Assembly: GCA_020736575.1 (NCBI GenBank)
Contig: JAGPYM010000066.1
Span: 1-64,000, forward strand
Length of the DNA: 64,000 bases
Source: Thelonectria olida
Lineage: Eukaryota > Ascomycota > Sordariomycetes > Hypocreales > Nectriaceae
Direction of reading: 5' to 3'
In this document: piece after piece, positions 34,498 to 46,472 of the stretch
Layout: every line of letters begins with the position of its first letter
Position numbering within the stretch: the stretch's first letter is position 1
Program-made: the position numbers and the translations under genes
Notes under the pieces: generated by a model
What the model saw: only the letters and a program-made list of their open reading frames with translations
Database searches by the model: none
What the model was told of the DNA's origin: nothing

Positions 34498-35402
34498 GTG
34501 GTTCCAGGTAGGTCTTCATTATTGTATGTAGTAGAAGTCAACTAATCCGCCTACTAGTCTTGTCTCAGAAAGTCTTATCAGCGACACAACAACTAGATAG
34601 TTGGGGGGAAGGAAAAATGAAGTGGTAGTATGAAATGGTCTGGGTAGCTTAATGTGTCTTTAGAATGGTCAAATGAAGGCCTGAAGAGCATGTGTCGTGC
34701 TGCAGAATAAGCTCGCTTTCGTTTTGGCAATTGTTATAAGAGTTCTTACATGAATTGACTTTGATTAAATAAAAATGAGCAACGCTCCGGATTGGTCTTC
34801 GTGTTCCCTCTCTTGGTCTATGAGCTGACAGCTTATAGAATGAGTAACCGCCCCGTTTATTGTCTATCTAACATTGATATCTGAACGGATAATTATTACA
34901 TTTCACCTTTTCCACGTTGATTAAAGTTGATGTGAGACGTGTAGGAGCTGACCCTTGTCCTAGCATCCGCGTACTTAAAATAGATTGGCGAACAGTAGGG
35001 TCCGATCTTTTAGAATACTGGGGCATTGGTTATCTAAATCCCTGTCCGTTGTCACACGCCACTTTAGACTTTCTGAATGATTGAATGGAGGTTTCAAGGG
35101 GGGGGTCATGCGGAGTTGCCGATACTTCACTTAAGATTGCGCCCGAATCTTTAGATGGGGTCATATGCGTGGGGTTTGATCTGACGATATCATTAAAATA
35201 ACTAGTAAAATTGAATTATCTATGTCTCGCATTGACCGTTGTTACCGAGTTGCCGTTCTCAACAGTGAGCAAGCTGGGTGTGTTCTCCTCCTGAAGCTAT
35301 CTATAAGAGGTTAGAGAAAGCCAACTCCAAGGGATCTGCTGCTGCTCCTCACCCATTGTCGGATTCCTACCAGTCTCAATTTTCGCAACAGTGATTGTCA
35401 AG
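34498..35402. other. Intergenic, promoter of next small secreted gene
   Basis: No gene supported. Holds a TATA box at 35302-35307 and a run of eight G (about 35099-35106). Confidence 0.5.
35302..35307 (+). promoter_or_regulatory. TATA box (TATAAG)
   Basis: Reads CTATAAGAGG about 100 bp before the ATG at 35403, preceded by a pyrimidine-rich stretch. Confidence 0.5.
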
Positions 35403-35866
35403 ATGAGATTCTTTTGGATTGCCGTTGCCTGCATCGCCCCGGTGTGAGTCGGAAGTCCCAGGCAGCTGGCCAACTATATTGCTTTTTTCTAACCTTCAAG
35501 ACAGTGTCTACGCCAATGAACATTCCCAGTGCTATTGCACAGTTGACGATCTTTCGAACCGCTGTGTTACCGAAAAGGCCTGTGAGGTGTACGCGTCGGG
35601 CATGCAAATCTTCGAGAATTATAACCCTGAAAATGTGAACGTTACCATGTTGTGGCATGTGAGTAGATGCGACCCGAAATTGACTGCCATTCGAACTGGC
35701 TGATATGTTTTCTCTACAGGTGTGCGCTAGCTTGAATGTTAACAAGGATGGAAAGGTGGCGTATGTTTCTGCTTTTGGTGGAAACGAGTTTCTAGATGCC
35801 TGCGAACAAGGAGCAAGTTCGTGTTCAGATGCATCTGGGAAGAAAATTGGTTCAGAGTGTGATTAG
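35403..35866 (+). CDS. Small secreted protein with eight cysteines (effector-like)
   Basis: Model: join(35403..35443, 35505..35658, 35720..35866), 113 residues; donors GTGAGT in both introns. The N-terminal MRFFWIAVACIAPVVYA is a short signal peptide interrupted by intron 1 near its cleavage site. The mature protein (about 96 residues) has eight cysteines, starting CYC, then NRC, KAC, VC, DAC, SSC and EC at the end, allowing four disulfides. There is no CFEM-like glycine or GPI tail. No known family recognised. Many fungal effectors and antimicrobial proteins have this size and density of cysteine. Confidence 0.75.
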
Positions 35867-35945
35867 ACGGGGAAGAATCCAGTGGTCCATTTCTCTCTGT
35901 TTCAATACTAATTTCCTATACCTATTCAACTAATCTCGACACTGG

Positions 35946-38900
35946 CTATAATGACTCGTCAAATTCATCTATAACGCTACGTGGTTTGGTAAACTTCCCC
36001 AGCGGTTTGTACTCAAGATCATCGAAGCCAAAACCTTTCGGACCGCCAATCTCAATGCCTCTCGGCGTCGACGTCCACTTCTCCGAGGCTGTTATTCCAA
36101 GAACTATAACCGGTAGTCCATAACGGTACTCTTGTGTCCCAAGAGCCTCCCCGTTTTGCGCGTCGATGACGCAGACCAGATCGGGCACGATGGCCAGGAT
36201 CTGGAATCGAGCCGTTGGTTAGCACAGCCTCAGTAGGGAACAGTGTACGTGAGCGGAAGAAAAGGGGACAGTGGTATCATGGAGATACTGAACTCAGATG
36301 ACAGGAACCAACGTACCTCTTCTTTCCCGTTGGTATCAATCTTCTTGGCGTAGATGTTCTCATTCTTGAAGGGAATAACTAGGCGTTCCTTGGTTGAGCT
36401 GGGCGAGGCGGCCCCCTCATCTTTCTTACCATTATCGACGGTGGATTCCATAACGACCTCACCGTAAGCGTGACCCATCTTCGTGATGCGTTCAACGCCT
36501 ACAATCTTACCTTTGAAAAGGACCCTCGCGGACTCGCGGCCGCCGACTTCGGCGATAATGGACTCGGCTACAGTGTCGACTGTGTTGGTGCATCGCGACA
36601 GCGCTACCGCGCGGCCAATCCTCCACGACAAAGACATAGTATTCTCCACGACCCATGCCTTGGTGTTCTTGCCGCTAACGGGGCCCTTTGCACAGCCTAC
36701 ATGAGATCCCATCTGTGACAGGGCAGCGCGGAGAGCTCGCTCAGCGTCTAACTCGGTGGGTGCTTTAGTCATGAACTATGTGGCATGCCATTGTTAGTAA
36801 ACTGATCCGCTTCTCGTTGCCGATTCTGGAGGAACTCACGATGATCCTCCCATTCCCATCCGAGATACACGTTGGCACCATCATGGCCTTCTTTTCAAAA
36901 ACCACAGGTGTAGTTTGCCAAGATACTGGATAAGCCCTACCCATCCAGTCACCGTCGATGGCCGGGATGTCCAAGGCCGACGAGGCACCGATGATCAAGC
37001 CCTGCAGACCATTACCTCCCCCGATTTCTAGAGGAATGACTGCATCGGGCTTTGTTTTGAGATACTCATAGAGCTCCCGTTGCGACTCAAGTATCCTAGC
37101 GACTGTTAGTCAATTATTCGTCATCTTCTTTTACAGCAACGGCTTAGGGGAAGACACGCACTCATCTCCATAAGGCTTCTCGATTGAGACCTGCGGAGAC
37201 CCCTTGCCGCCACCACAAGCTATTATGTCATCGTCCTTGAGGTCTCGGGGCGATATGACACGCAGAATAGCACCGGCGCGCAGAATCTCACGCAGGCGGA
37301 GAAAGTGTTGATAAGGATTTCCGCCGCCTCCCGTTCCAAGGATGTAGCAACCCGTAGTGATGAACTCCAAATCAGTTTCTGATAGCCGCCACTGCCTATT
37401 GAAGACCTTGGGCCTGTAGGAAGTGATGTAGTCCTTGGTGAAGACTACAGAGTGTGAAGTCGAGGGTACGTCGGCAGAGGCTTCAATGCCCGCAGACTTC
37501 TGTGCCACGTGGTTCGAATCGTCAATGAACGCATCTGCAGCCAGATTTTCCTCTTCAAGAATACCCCCAAAGTCCGTTCTGGAGTAGTCGAAGTCACCCA
37601 CGGCTTTCACAATAATCCGAGATTTGTTCGCAATGTACTAACTCGGCGCATCAGTGGTTAGAAACTGGATGACAACTTGGGATGGTACGATTTACCTGGA
37701 GTGGGAAACTCTCTATCTCGGCAATAGTGACAGTCTCCCTCACAGCTCCATTCGATACAGCCTTGTCAATGGCTCTCTGGGACAATTCTTGCATGAGTTC
37801 GGCCTTCGACTTCGACTCGGTGCTCTCAACGGAGTCAACCACACCACTCACGCGCGCAGTCGCCGCGCCGATTGCATTCGCTACCCCTGACCAATTCGGC
37901 TTGACCACTCTACTGGCGCCCGCAAGGCTGTCAGGGGCGATGACTGCGCCGCCTCCAACCAGTACAACCGGAATATCCTCCGGGGAGGTCTTCATCGTGT
38001 CCACAATGGATTCTAGCATCGACTTGACCTTGGCCTGGTACTCGGGCAAGCTTGCGCCAAGCTCTGATCTTTCTACTCTCGACCGGTCGCCAATGTTGAC
38101 ATCTCTAGTCCCAAGAACCGTGTAGTCTGTGGCAGTGGGGATGTTACCGCCAAAGACCAGAGCCTTCTGCTGGATCTGATAACCCACGCTTTCCGGACCG
38201 ACGGTCAGTTTCCCAGCAGCATCGCGCGCCACCACTGAACCACCTCCGAGTCCAATGCTTCTAACATCTGGATAAGAGAAGTTGGTTCGTACACCGGAAA
38301 TCTCGCTGTAGGCAGCTGCCTGTCGTGGGAAGCCGTTCTTCAAAAGAAGGCCCACGTCAGTGGTTGTTCCGCCAATATCCACGACCATCATGGCTTCTTT
38401 TTCTTGGTCTTGCATCAGGAATGCAGCTCCTCGTATACTGTTTGTTGGGCCGCTGGAAAAGGTTCGAATGGGCAATCGAGCGGCAGCGCTTGCAGGAAGA
38501 ATTGTACCGTCATTCTGTGTCACAAAAACTGGGCAGTTGAGATGTAGCTGAGAAATGGCGTCTTGGAATGAGTAAATGGTCCGGCGAGCGAATGGGAGGA
38601 TAGAGGCGTTCAGAATGGTAGCATTCTCTCTTTCGAGAAAGCCAATATTCGCGACATCTTTCGAGCAGACGATATCGGCTTCTGGATACAGACTCCGGAC
38701 GATGGCGGCAGCGGTTTCTTCTTGCTTATGGAACACGTCGATTGGGCTGAATATTCCGACGATGGCAATGCTTTTGATGCCTTTGGACTTGACTGCCATG
38801 CACTGGCGCCGAATTTCGTCTTCATCGAGCTCAGCGATTAAACTGCCGTCGATTTCTAACCCGCCATTGACAAGACCTCGATATGCGCAAATGATGTTGC

Positions 38901-39305
38901 GAAGCTTGGGTGGCCAGTCGATGCCGATGGGGATGTCCTTGGAAAACGGACCGCAAAGCCGAATCACGGCAACCTTTGCCAGGCGGGACTGGTCCATCTC
39001 TATGACGGCATTTATGAAATGCGTCGTGCCAATTGTGACGCTGGCCACATCCCGAGGATCGATGCCGGACGACTCAAACATGTCTCTGATGACTTTGTTA
39101 ATGCCGTCGCTTGGGTTCTTCGTTGTGCTTGACTTCTTCCACGCAACAATGCCTCGATTGGCCTCAGAGGGCCGAGTCGGATCAAGGATAACTCCATCTG
39201 TGTTCGTCCTGCACACTCCATCAGCGTCAATTATTGCAGCGAAGGAAGGTTCCCGGCGTCTCACCCGCCCACGTCAACTCCTATCCTAAGCGTAGGTGCC
39301 TTCAT
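35946..39305 (-). CDS. Hydantoinase/oxoprolinase fused to DUF917-like domain
   Basis: Model: complement(join(35946..36200, 36317..36775, 36840..37095, 37162..37637, 37696..39208, 39265..39305)), 999 residues, all GT-AG. Exon 1 gives RIGVDVGG, joined to TNTDGVILD, the N-terminal hydantoinase/oxoprolinase motif. VVDIGGTTTDVGLLL and VLVGGGAVIAPDS mark the ATPase-like HyuA core (to about residue 520). The C-terminal 450 residues carry TTGCYILGTGGGGNPY, IPLEIGGGNGLQGL and IDGDWMGRAYP, as in DUF917 proteins that often accompany hydantoinases. Such proteins open hydantoin or 5-oxoproline-type rings using ATP. It is divergent from an NCS1 permease, a family that includes hydantoin, allantoin and nucleobase importers. 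Substrate not determined by sequence. Confidence 0.9.
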
Positions 39306-40106
39306 GTGTGAATATTTCTGGTCCGCTGCCCGGTGTGAAGCGTTTGTCTTCGTGACGTTAACTGTAGATATGACGCTTGTCGCGAAAGGTAGACAAAGTG
39401 CATTGTCTTCTTCGACTGTCAAGCTCCCGTGAGTTACCTTAGGTCACAAGTCGCGAGCCCTGACAACCGAAGTCGGCGCCTCTGGAGCCATTCTCTCTCC
39501 TATCGGGCAGTCCGCTCGGGTAAAGACACCCACTGACCACGAAGCTGACAGTGAGGAACCCTGCAGGTCGCCAGAGGTGATAAGAAATCTGGGCCATGTC
39601 GTAAGGGAGGGTTGCACTGGCTCCACAAACGGTTGGAGAAGATCAAGGATATTGATAAGATAGGATTAAGATTTAGAACCGAAGTTCGAGGGGTGTGACG
39701 ATTCCGGAATCTTGCCCGATGTCTTACCGGTATCTTACTGTATGTTGCCGGACTATCTAGTCTTGCATGTCATCTCCAAGCACTATTGCGAGCGCGGGCA
39801 TACAGGCACTATTATCGGATGTAGCGATATCTCAGCCCCTTGTCGCATGAAGTAGGGATCGTTGCTGGGCTTGGTAAAGGGCCAGGCTACTCTACGTCTT
39901 AATGTTGCATCAGAGATAAGACACATACTTCTGGTCCTCCGACCAAATAGTGGTGGTGCCAAACAACTGGCAATAAGAAGCTGGAGTTGCCCCGCGGTGG
40001 AGTTGGGGCTCGGGAGCCTGTCACGCTCGTCCCCCAGTGTTGGTATTCTCTGCCTGTAGCAGAACTACCTCTGAAGCTTAACGGGCCGACAGATATTCGT
40101 TGCAAA
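39306..40106. other. Divergent promoter region, hydantoinase and NCS1 permease
   Basis: 800 bp between the two start codons with no supported gene. A nitrogen-regulated shared promoter would be expected; I did not find a GATA-site cluster striking enough to list. Confidence 0.45.
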
Positions 40107-42138
40107 ATGGCAACCAAAACTATGCGCAGAATCAGGGAGGCAGCTGTTCTCAGAGCCGACGAGTCCCGCCATGAGGAAACAACCGCCTGGTGCAACCGAG
40201 ACTTGGTGCCTATGCCTCCTGCTAGACGAACTTGGGGATGGTTCAACTTTTTCGGTGCGCAGTCTCTGTAAGTCAATGACATCTGTGTCTGCTCGGAGAA
40301 CTATTTGCTCATATAAATATCTACCCCAAGCGGTGCGCTGAACATGTCGACATGGCAGACGCCCAATACCTTCCTAACGCAAGGGTTGTCCGTGGGACAA
40401 GCCATGGCGATTATTGTTGTGTCTCGATTTATCGTCTCATTCTTTGCATGCGTCATCGCTTGGTGCGGCTTAACTTGGCACATCGGTTTCACGGTGCAAA
40501 ACAGATTTACTTGGGGGTTACGAGGGGCCTATATCCCTCTTCTCCAGCGGTGCCTATTGAACTTCATTTGGAATGCTATTCAGTGTGAGTGTGGTCTCCA
40601 CTCGAATCAAGATATAGTAACATTGATTGAGAGAAAACTAACGTGGTTTGCGCAGGTTGGAACGGTGGCAAGCTTGTAACGTAAGTGAAAGAGGAACTTA
40701 TATCATCTGGTCGGTATTGCATCTAACAGATACGGCTGTAGAGTATGCCTCACCGCAATATGGCCATCATTCGCGAAGATTCGAAATACCTTGCCTTCGA
40801 ACGTCCCAACGACAACCCATGAAATGGTTGGATTCACCATCTTCTGGCTTGTCTCTGTCCCGTTCCTGCTCATCCCGCCGGAAAGGTTCAAGAAGCCTTT
40901 CTTTGTATCCAGCGTGGGTTGTGGTATTGCAATGCTAGCCATGATGATCTGGTCCTTATCTGTTGCCAAGGGAGTTGGCCCTGTGTTCTACAAGGGTGAA
41001 GACCTTCCCTCAACCTCGCGATGGGGTGTCTCTTGGATCATGATGGCGGGCTTAAACCAAGCCATTGGACAAAAGGCCGCTGGGATGACAAACGAGAGCG
41101 ACTTCTCCCGCTACTCAAGCAGCCATCTTGCATTTGTTATTGGCACAGTCTCTGTGCAATGGGTCGTGGGCATCATTGTCTCGCTCGGCGGCCTGGTCAC
41201 CACAGCTGCGTGCCAGATCATCTATGGGGAGATCTGGTGGAACCCGCCAGACCTCATGATGGTGATGATGGACAGTGAGTTTGGTCGAGCGTTCGGCTCT
41301 GGGACTATTAAATGATGCTGACACTGCACATAGATGGTAACGGATCATCCGCCGCGCGTGCTGGGGTCTTCTTCCTAGCCCTTGCCTTTACATTCGCCAT
41401 TCTCTTCCAGAACGTCTGCGGCAACGCTGTTGCTGGCGGTATCGACTTGGCCGGTGTCTTTCCGAGGTACATCGATATCCGCCGGGGAGCCATCATCACA
41501 TTCATGGCCACGTGGATCATCCAACCATGGCAGCTTATCAACCGCGCTGCCACATTCGTCACTGTTCTTAGCTCTTTCTCTGTGTTCCTGGCTCCCTTGA
41601 TAGGTGTCATGATTTGTGATTACTTCTTCGTGCGCCACCAAAAGATCAAGCTTGATGACCTCTATCGCCCAGAAGGTTCAGATTATTGGTTTACACATGG
41701 CATCAACTGGCGGGTCATCCCTTGCTGGGTCGCAGGGTGGGCGCCTACAATAGGGGGCCTTATTGCAAGTGTCGGCGAAATCGAGTCTGCCGCGGACGCC
41801 CTTTTCCAGCTCTACTACACGGCCTTTTTCACCGGTCTCGCCATCTCCTTTGTGCTCTTTTACGCCGCCAATTTTTCTTCCCAATCAAGGGTGCTGGCGA
41901 GTATAACGAATACGACAACTGGGCGACCTTTACGCCAAAGGAAGCAGGCAATCTCGGGGTTGTGCCACACGTGGATGCCGAGGAACTGGCTGATATCCGC
42001 TTGGGTGCTTCGGGTTACAGAAATCACGCTTCGCAAACTCAGAATGAAAAGGAGTTGGAATCAGGGGTGCAAGTTATTGTAGGGACACCTGCCGAGCCCG
42101 AAAACATCAAGCGCTGGTGGGTGTCGAGGAAGAAATAG
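40107..42138 (+). CDS. NCS1-family nucleobase/hydantoin permease with apparent frameshift
   Basis: Exons 40107..40267, 40331..40584, 40656..40680, 40730..41274 and 41334 onward. The start carries NRDLVPMPPARRTW, the NCS1 N-terminal signature, then NMSTWQTPNTF, SRFIVSFF and CWNGGKLVT, all split by short introns; about twelve hydrophobic helices follow. Family members import purines, pyrimidines, allantoin, hydantoins or vitamins with protons. In exon 5 the frame runs through FYAANF into an unrelated tail ending at 42082. The neighbouring frame, entered by one extra T in the T-run at 41872-41876, reads FFPIKGAGEYNEYDNWATF and TPKEAGNLGVV, the family C-terminus, ending at 42138. So the sequence lacks one T, either a real frameshift in the cytoplasmic tail or a sequencing error. 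Transmembrane helices are intact either way. Confidence 0.85.
41872..41876 (+). other. Apparent 1-nt deletion in T-run of NCS1 gene
   Basis: Five T follow CCAA where six would keep the family reading frame. Codons after this point match NCS1 C-termini only in the shifted frame. Homopolymer runs are frequent sites of real slippage and of read errors. Confidence 0.7.
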
Positions 42139-42643
42139 TCGGAGATGTAGAGCCTTGATTACTCGGCGCTCTTTAAAGATGCAAGGGAGGCATCTATTCT
42201 TGTCTCCTTGCGTTCCTATGAGCAAGCTTCTCGTGATTGACATTGTGGTACATCTTGGTCGTGTTGGGCTCATGCTCGACGTGAATGATAGACGAAGTTG
42301 GTTGAACAAGGTATGGCGAGTGCGGCTGGTTGCGGCACACGTCCTTATCTCCAGGTTTATCTCTAGATAGCCAGTGGACGAGCAAGAGGTGGGAGTGAGG
42401 ACGCAATAGGACGATTTGCACCTCTCCCAGATGCGGTACTGACAGGATTTATGGAGAAGCTGCTGTAGTAAGGTGTCGGAATGTTTTTGCGATGATACGG
42501 TTAGAGCATCTGACCACCATGAACCTGCAGTTGCCCATGATACCCCAAGGGTAAACGCGTACACACTGTTGTTTTTCCCACCCTGCAGTGCAATAACCAA
42601 TCAAGCAATTCCTTATTTGATATTTTCTCCGGTGCTGTTTTCC
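42139..42643. other. Convergent 3' region, no gene
   Basis: Between the permease and the conserved hypothetical gene. Short frames have no motif. Confidence 0.45.
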
Positions 42644-43129
42644 TTAAGTGGCGATATCCTCGTCGTCATCGCTGTCCTCTTCTACCTCCACTAGGTCGAT
42701 AACCAACGCCGCTCCATCGTTCAACTTGTCAAGCTGGAAACCAGCCCCGAGAACATCAGTGGCGTCGTGTATACACCCAGCCACGTCTAGGCCGATGTCA
42801 TGTTCCTTGAGAGCTAGACAGATGATCCGGAAATGCTCATGATGAACGTCCTCCAGTTCGTCACCCTGCTTGTTTCCTTCACCTCCATCGAAAATAAGCA
42901 CGGCGTTGCCGTGGCTGAGACAGAAACTCTCGTCCACCCCAGGATATGCCTTGATGGCCGCTGCAAGCTGTGCTGGTTTTGTGCGTGCGCTTGCTACAAG
43001 CCGCGTGAAGATACGCCCGCCCAGCAGAGCGTTGACCGCCGAGGTCTTTGTCGGCGAAAAGATATAGACGTTGGCCGGCAAGGCTGGTTTGCTTGAGTCA
43101 GGGCTGCTGGTGGTATTATCGGCTGACAT
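42644..43129 (-). CDS. Hypothetical acidic-tailed protein, 161 residues
   Basis: A single frame from the ATG at 43129. The N-terminal 20 residues are Ser/Pro/Thr-rich; the body (VYIFSPTKTSAVNALLGGRIFTRLV, VDESFCLSHGNAVLIFDGG, HFRIICLALKEHDIGLDVAGC) alternates strands and helices like a small alpha/beta domain; the tail is very acidic (EVEEDSDDDEDIAT). No signal peptide or membrane helix. Family not recognised. Codon pattern and length suggest a real gene; the acidic tail recalls chaperone or chromatin-binding proteins, which is only a compositional hint. Confidence 0.65.
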   Translation of the reverse strand: MSADNTTSSPDSSKPALPANVYIFSPTKTSAVNALLGGRIFTRLVASARTKPAQLAAAIKAYPGVDESFCLSHGNAVLIFDGGEGNKQGDELEDVHHEHFRIICLALKEHDIGLDVAGCIHDATDVLGAGFQLDKLNDGAALVIDLVEVEEDSDDDEDIAT

Positions 43130-43994
43130 GTTGGTTCGTCAAGATTGGGTTGATGTAATTATTCGTAGTTGAATGGTTTTGAGCGGAAAAAATCCAATTG
43201 TTAATGCCCTCACTAAGACTTGGTTTGTCTCCACTGAAACTTGATGACTAATACCGGTTTCAGGGCAAAGGTATTAACGGTCTTCTCATGCGGGAGGAAG
43301 ACGTGACCTCTGGCCTTTGTGGGCAGCTCTTGAGCATGCATTCCAGGCGCTAGCTCTTAACGAAAATGGGATTCGTATTCCACCCAAGAGGGTCGTTCCA
43401 TCAAACAATGTTGGTTCCTGGGATCGCACAGTGGGAACCAAAGCGCGGGGATAATGGCCAGAGTCGGGTTCTCTGGTATCGCTCTCCCTCGACACAGCGT
43501 TCGCCATCAAACAGGCGCAGACGGGCTGCTTGAGGACGAGATCTTGGACCAAGAATACCATCTCTCACGTCAAGCTTAGCTCCGCGGGCTTCCAGGTATG
43601 GGACCATGGTTCTCCACACCTTATCTGTAGACGCAAACGCATACTGGATTGGTGAAGTGCTCTTGATGAGATCGGTTGCATGATTGACGAGATATTTGGC
43701 CATGTCGACCCGCTCGGCATAGACTGCGGCCTCAATGACGCAATGCGTAACGTGTGGCCCCTGGTCAATGAGGAACTTGAGCATGCCAAAGCTAAAACTA
43801 TCACAGGAAGATTTGGCGCCCTACCTCGTGTATTAATATTCCTATGTAGAGCTGACCCCCGGCCTCGTTGCTCCACTGGCAGAAACTCATATGCTCCGAA
43901 ATGCTAGTCAGGGTTTATACAGCAGCAGAAGTGTGGACCGACCATCTCACGTTGGGGGCTGTGTCAAGATATCTTGTATCTCTTATACTTTTCG
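43130..43994. other. Intergenic with an ankyrin-like fragment
   Basis: The only coding signal is the possible ankyrin fragment listed at 43550-43784. The rest shows nothing. Confidence 0.4.
43550..43784 (-). pseudogene. Possible ankyrin-repeat fragment
   Basis: The minus-strand frame from 43784 encodes MLKFLIDQGPHVTHCVIEAA and then VDMAKYLVNHATDL, a spacing and pattern like two ankyrin helices pairs, then LEARGAKLDVRDG, which resembles the loop before a further repeat. After that the frame loses the pattern. No start context, signal or complete repeat array is present, so this looks like a relict or an incomplete gene. Confidence is low. Confidence 0.3.
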
Positions 43995-46364
43995 CTAAAT
44001 CAAACTGTCAAAAAATGCTACATCTACATCTTGAAAGCTCCCTTCGATTGCATTGAACAGCTGGTCGGACATTAGAAATTGCGAGAGTTCACCATCGCTT
44101 CCTTGAGGATGGTTGTGACTATCATCCTGGGTAGGAGTGATCAGTTGCGCGGAGGACTGGTTCTGCCACATAGGGCTGGTGGACATGTTGTTGACCTCAC
44201 CCTCGCCTGTTGATGTTGGCGCCCGTTCATGTTCTCGTCCAGGCTGGAGGGGGCTTAAGCAGTGCTTGGGGGAGATGATAGTACTGCGATTCGCTCCGGT
44301 CGGCAGGGATTCGCTTGGGGGGTGAGCACGCTCGATCTTGATGACGCGTATATGCGGAAGATAAATATGCAACACGGCACCGTCATCGCTGAGCTTCACG
44401 CTATAGCCAGGTTCATCTTCGTTCCTCGGCTCGGGGAAGGAAGTCACCTTGTAATACCCCCCAGCAGCTACATCTTTCTCGATAAGAAGCAGATGCTCAA
44501 GCAGCGTAGCCACTGTAGTGGCGATGGTGTCTCCGCTCGGCTGCGCTATCTCTCGCATGCTTTGCAGCGTATGTTCCAAGAGGCCCCGATCACTCAAACG
44601 CTGGTGAGCCAGAAAGTGGAAGCTTGAATCGTCTTTGCCATGGCGGCGGCGGTCGCATATGTGTGCGATGCCTAGTGCCGTGCTGGCTATGAAAGCGAGC
44701 AAATCTACGCCTCGACAATAACATCCTGTGTAATGGAATGCGCGGTAGCTCAGATGTCTGGTCAGAATTTCTCGGCTGGCCGCGATGGCCGTCATTCGGT
44801 TGTATTCGCACTCGCGCCCTGATTCTTGGCTCAGTAGGTATGGTAGATGCAAATGCACTAGGAGGTGATAATGCATGAAATGGCCGTTAAATCGTGCCTT
44901 CTCGTGGATCATGTCTAGGCGCCCGTTACAGGAGGACAGGGCGGGAGGCACCCACCATTGTGCTGGTAACGACTCTGAAGCGTCTGCAAGCAACTTGTCA
45001 ATCTCTTTCGTCATGGCAGAATCATAAAAGTCGCCCGGAGCGCGTTGCAAGAGGCGCCCGGCAGCGACACAGTTCAGCCGCTGCATCCGCTCCATGGCAA
45101 CACAAGGTTCCAGAACCTCCAGGCGGGCAAAGCTCTCGTCGAGTGAGGTCTGCGGTAGACCCAACATCATGGAGAGATAGCGGTCCAGCTGTATCAGGCG
45201 GAACCAGACATTGTCTGGATTCAACGTTGCTCCGAGCAAGGACGTCGGCTTAACGCCTCGATGAAGACCCAGCATCTGGGCCATCGTCACGGCGCGGCGA
45301 GAAGCAAGCCACGACCGTCGAAGGTTGCCTGCGTAGCTTTCATATAGAGCCTCTAGCATTATACATTCAATGCCCTCCAGTGACGCAACCAGCTCATCGT
45401 TGCAAGTCACTAAGTTGTGTACTCTTTCCACGATACGAGACATAATATCCTGGCGGCTAATGCTGAGATGCTTGAGATACCCGAGAGATGACGACGGTAG
45501 GCCTTGAAGATACGCCCCCAGGACCAGCAGCTTCTGTGCAATTAAAACTGGGTGAGACCCCGGGGGTGGTAATTGCAGCACATTCTGCGGAGACGATGGT
45601 ACCAGGTCGGTCGAGCTGTCCGGTAGAGTATATGTCAATCCACGAATGACCGAACATATCTCGACTGGGACACTGAGGATGATATCGAGGTCCCGTTGGG
45701 TGGGCCATGCAACGAGAAGCTCTCTGCGTACACAATCATACAGGCCCGACGAATGCGTGTCTTTCTCTGTGAGAGCGGGCGCAGATGATGGATTTATTGT
45801 CGCTCTGTGGGTACTTGTGTGGGCTTGCCTCTGCTCTTCAACAGTATTCTATCATTGATGTCAGTCCACTTGTATATTCGAGAAGTAAAGAGGAACGCTT
45901 ACTGAGCTGGCATCATCTGAGCGACTTGGTCGAGGAAACTGATGGACGTCTGGAGCCGCAGGGGCCGTGGCTGTTCTAAGAGGCCGAGCTACTGGAGATT
46001 CTAAACGCAATGTTGCATCGCCCCGGTCGTGTGACGTTGACGGTGGCCTCTCCGAGTCGGATGGAAGTCTGTTGTCGTGAGCCGCTTGGAGAAGCCGATC
46101 GACAACCGCTTCGACCTGTCCCAACCGATCAATGAGCTGACGGTTACTCCCATCGCGGGCCGGCTGATCAGGAAGGTCTTGGCTAATGCATGGTGTGCCT
46201 CGCCGCTTGCAACCATCACAAACGGAATCGTCCGTTCTGGCGAGGGAACATCGAGCCTTGCGGCGCTTGCATTCCCAGCAGCTCGTCGTGCCGTTGCGGA
46301 GCTTCCGGCGTTTCGGAGCCGGAGCCAATGAGTGTGTTCGATCCAAAGAGCCGGCCGTCTCCAT
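43995..46364 (-). CDS. Zn2Cys6 transcription factor with fungal-specific regulatory domain
   Basis: Model: complement(join(43995..45830, 45903..46364)), about 765 residues; the acceptor could also be 3 nt earlier (45833). Exon 1 has the zinc cluster Cys29-x2-Cys32-x6-Cys39-x9-Cys49-x2-Cys52-x6-Cys59 within a basic region (CWECKRRKARC), then a coiled-coil linker (IDRLGQVEAVVDRLLQ). Exon 2 has the middle homology region: LYDCVRRELLVAWPTQRDLD, LEGIECIMLEALYESYAGNLRRSW, RRAVTMAQMLGLHR. Such proteins bind CGG triplets and control metabolism or secondary pathways. Start is the ATG at 46364; upstream in-frame codons are not ATG. A Mutator-like transposon ends 117 bp upstream, so its native promoter is displaced by 2.95 kb. 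Confidence 0.9.
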
Positions 46365-46472
46365 GACAAGCTTGCGGGTGTTTGGCTGTAGTGGGAGTTG
46401 GTCCAGACTGCACAAGCGAGAGCGTCATAGCATTTCCTCCGCCGGTGCGACGGCGGGATTAGTCATCCGCCT
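46365..46472. other. Remaining proximal 5' flank of the regulator gene
   Basis: Only about 108 bp separate the regulator start codon from the transposon's target duplication; any more distant promoter elements now lie beyond 49441. Confidence 0.7.

Noticed and set aside
38576..39289. 237-codon + strand frame inside the hydantoinase gene
   Set aside because: Antisense shadow of a strongly supported HyuA-type exon.
40311..40320. ATATAAATAT as a TATA box for the NCS1 gene
   Set aside because: It lies inside intron 1; exon 1 carries the NCS1 N-terminal signature, so transcription must start further upstream.
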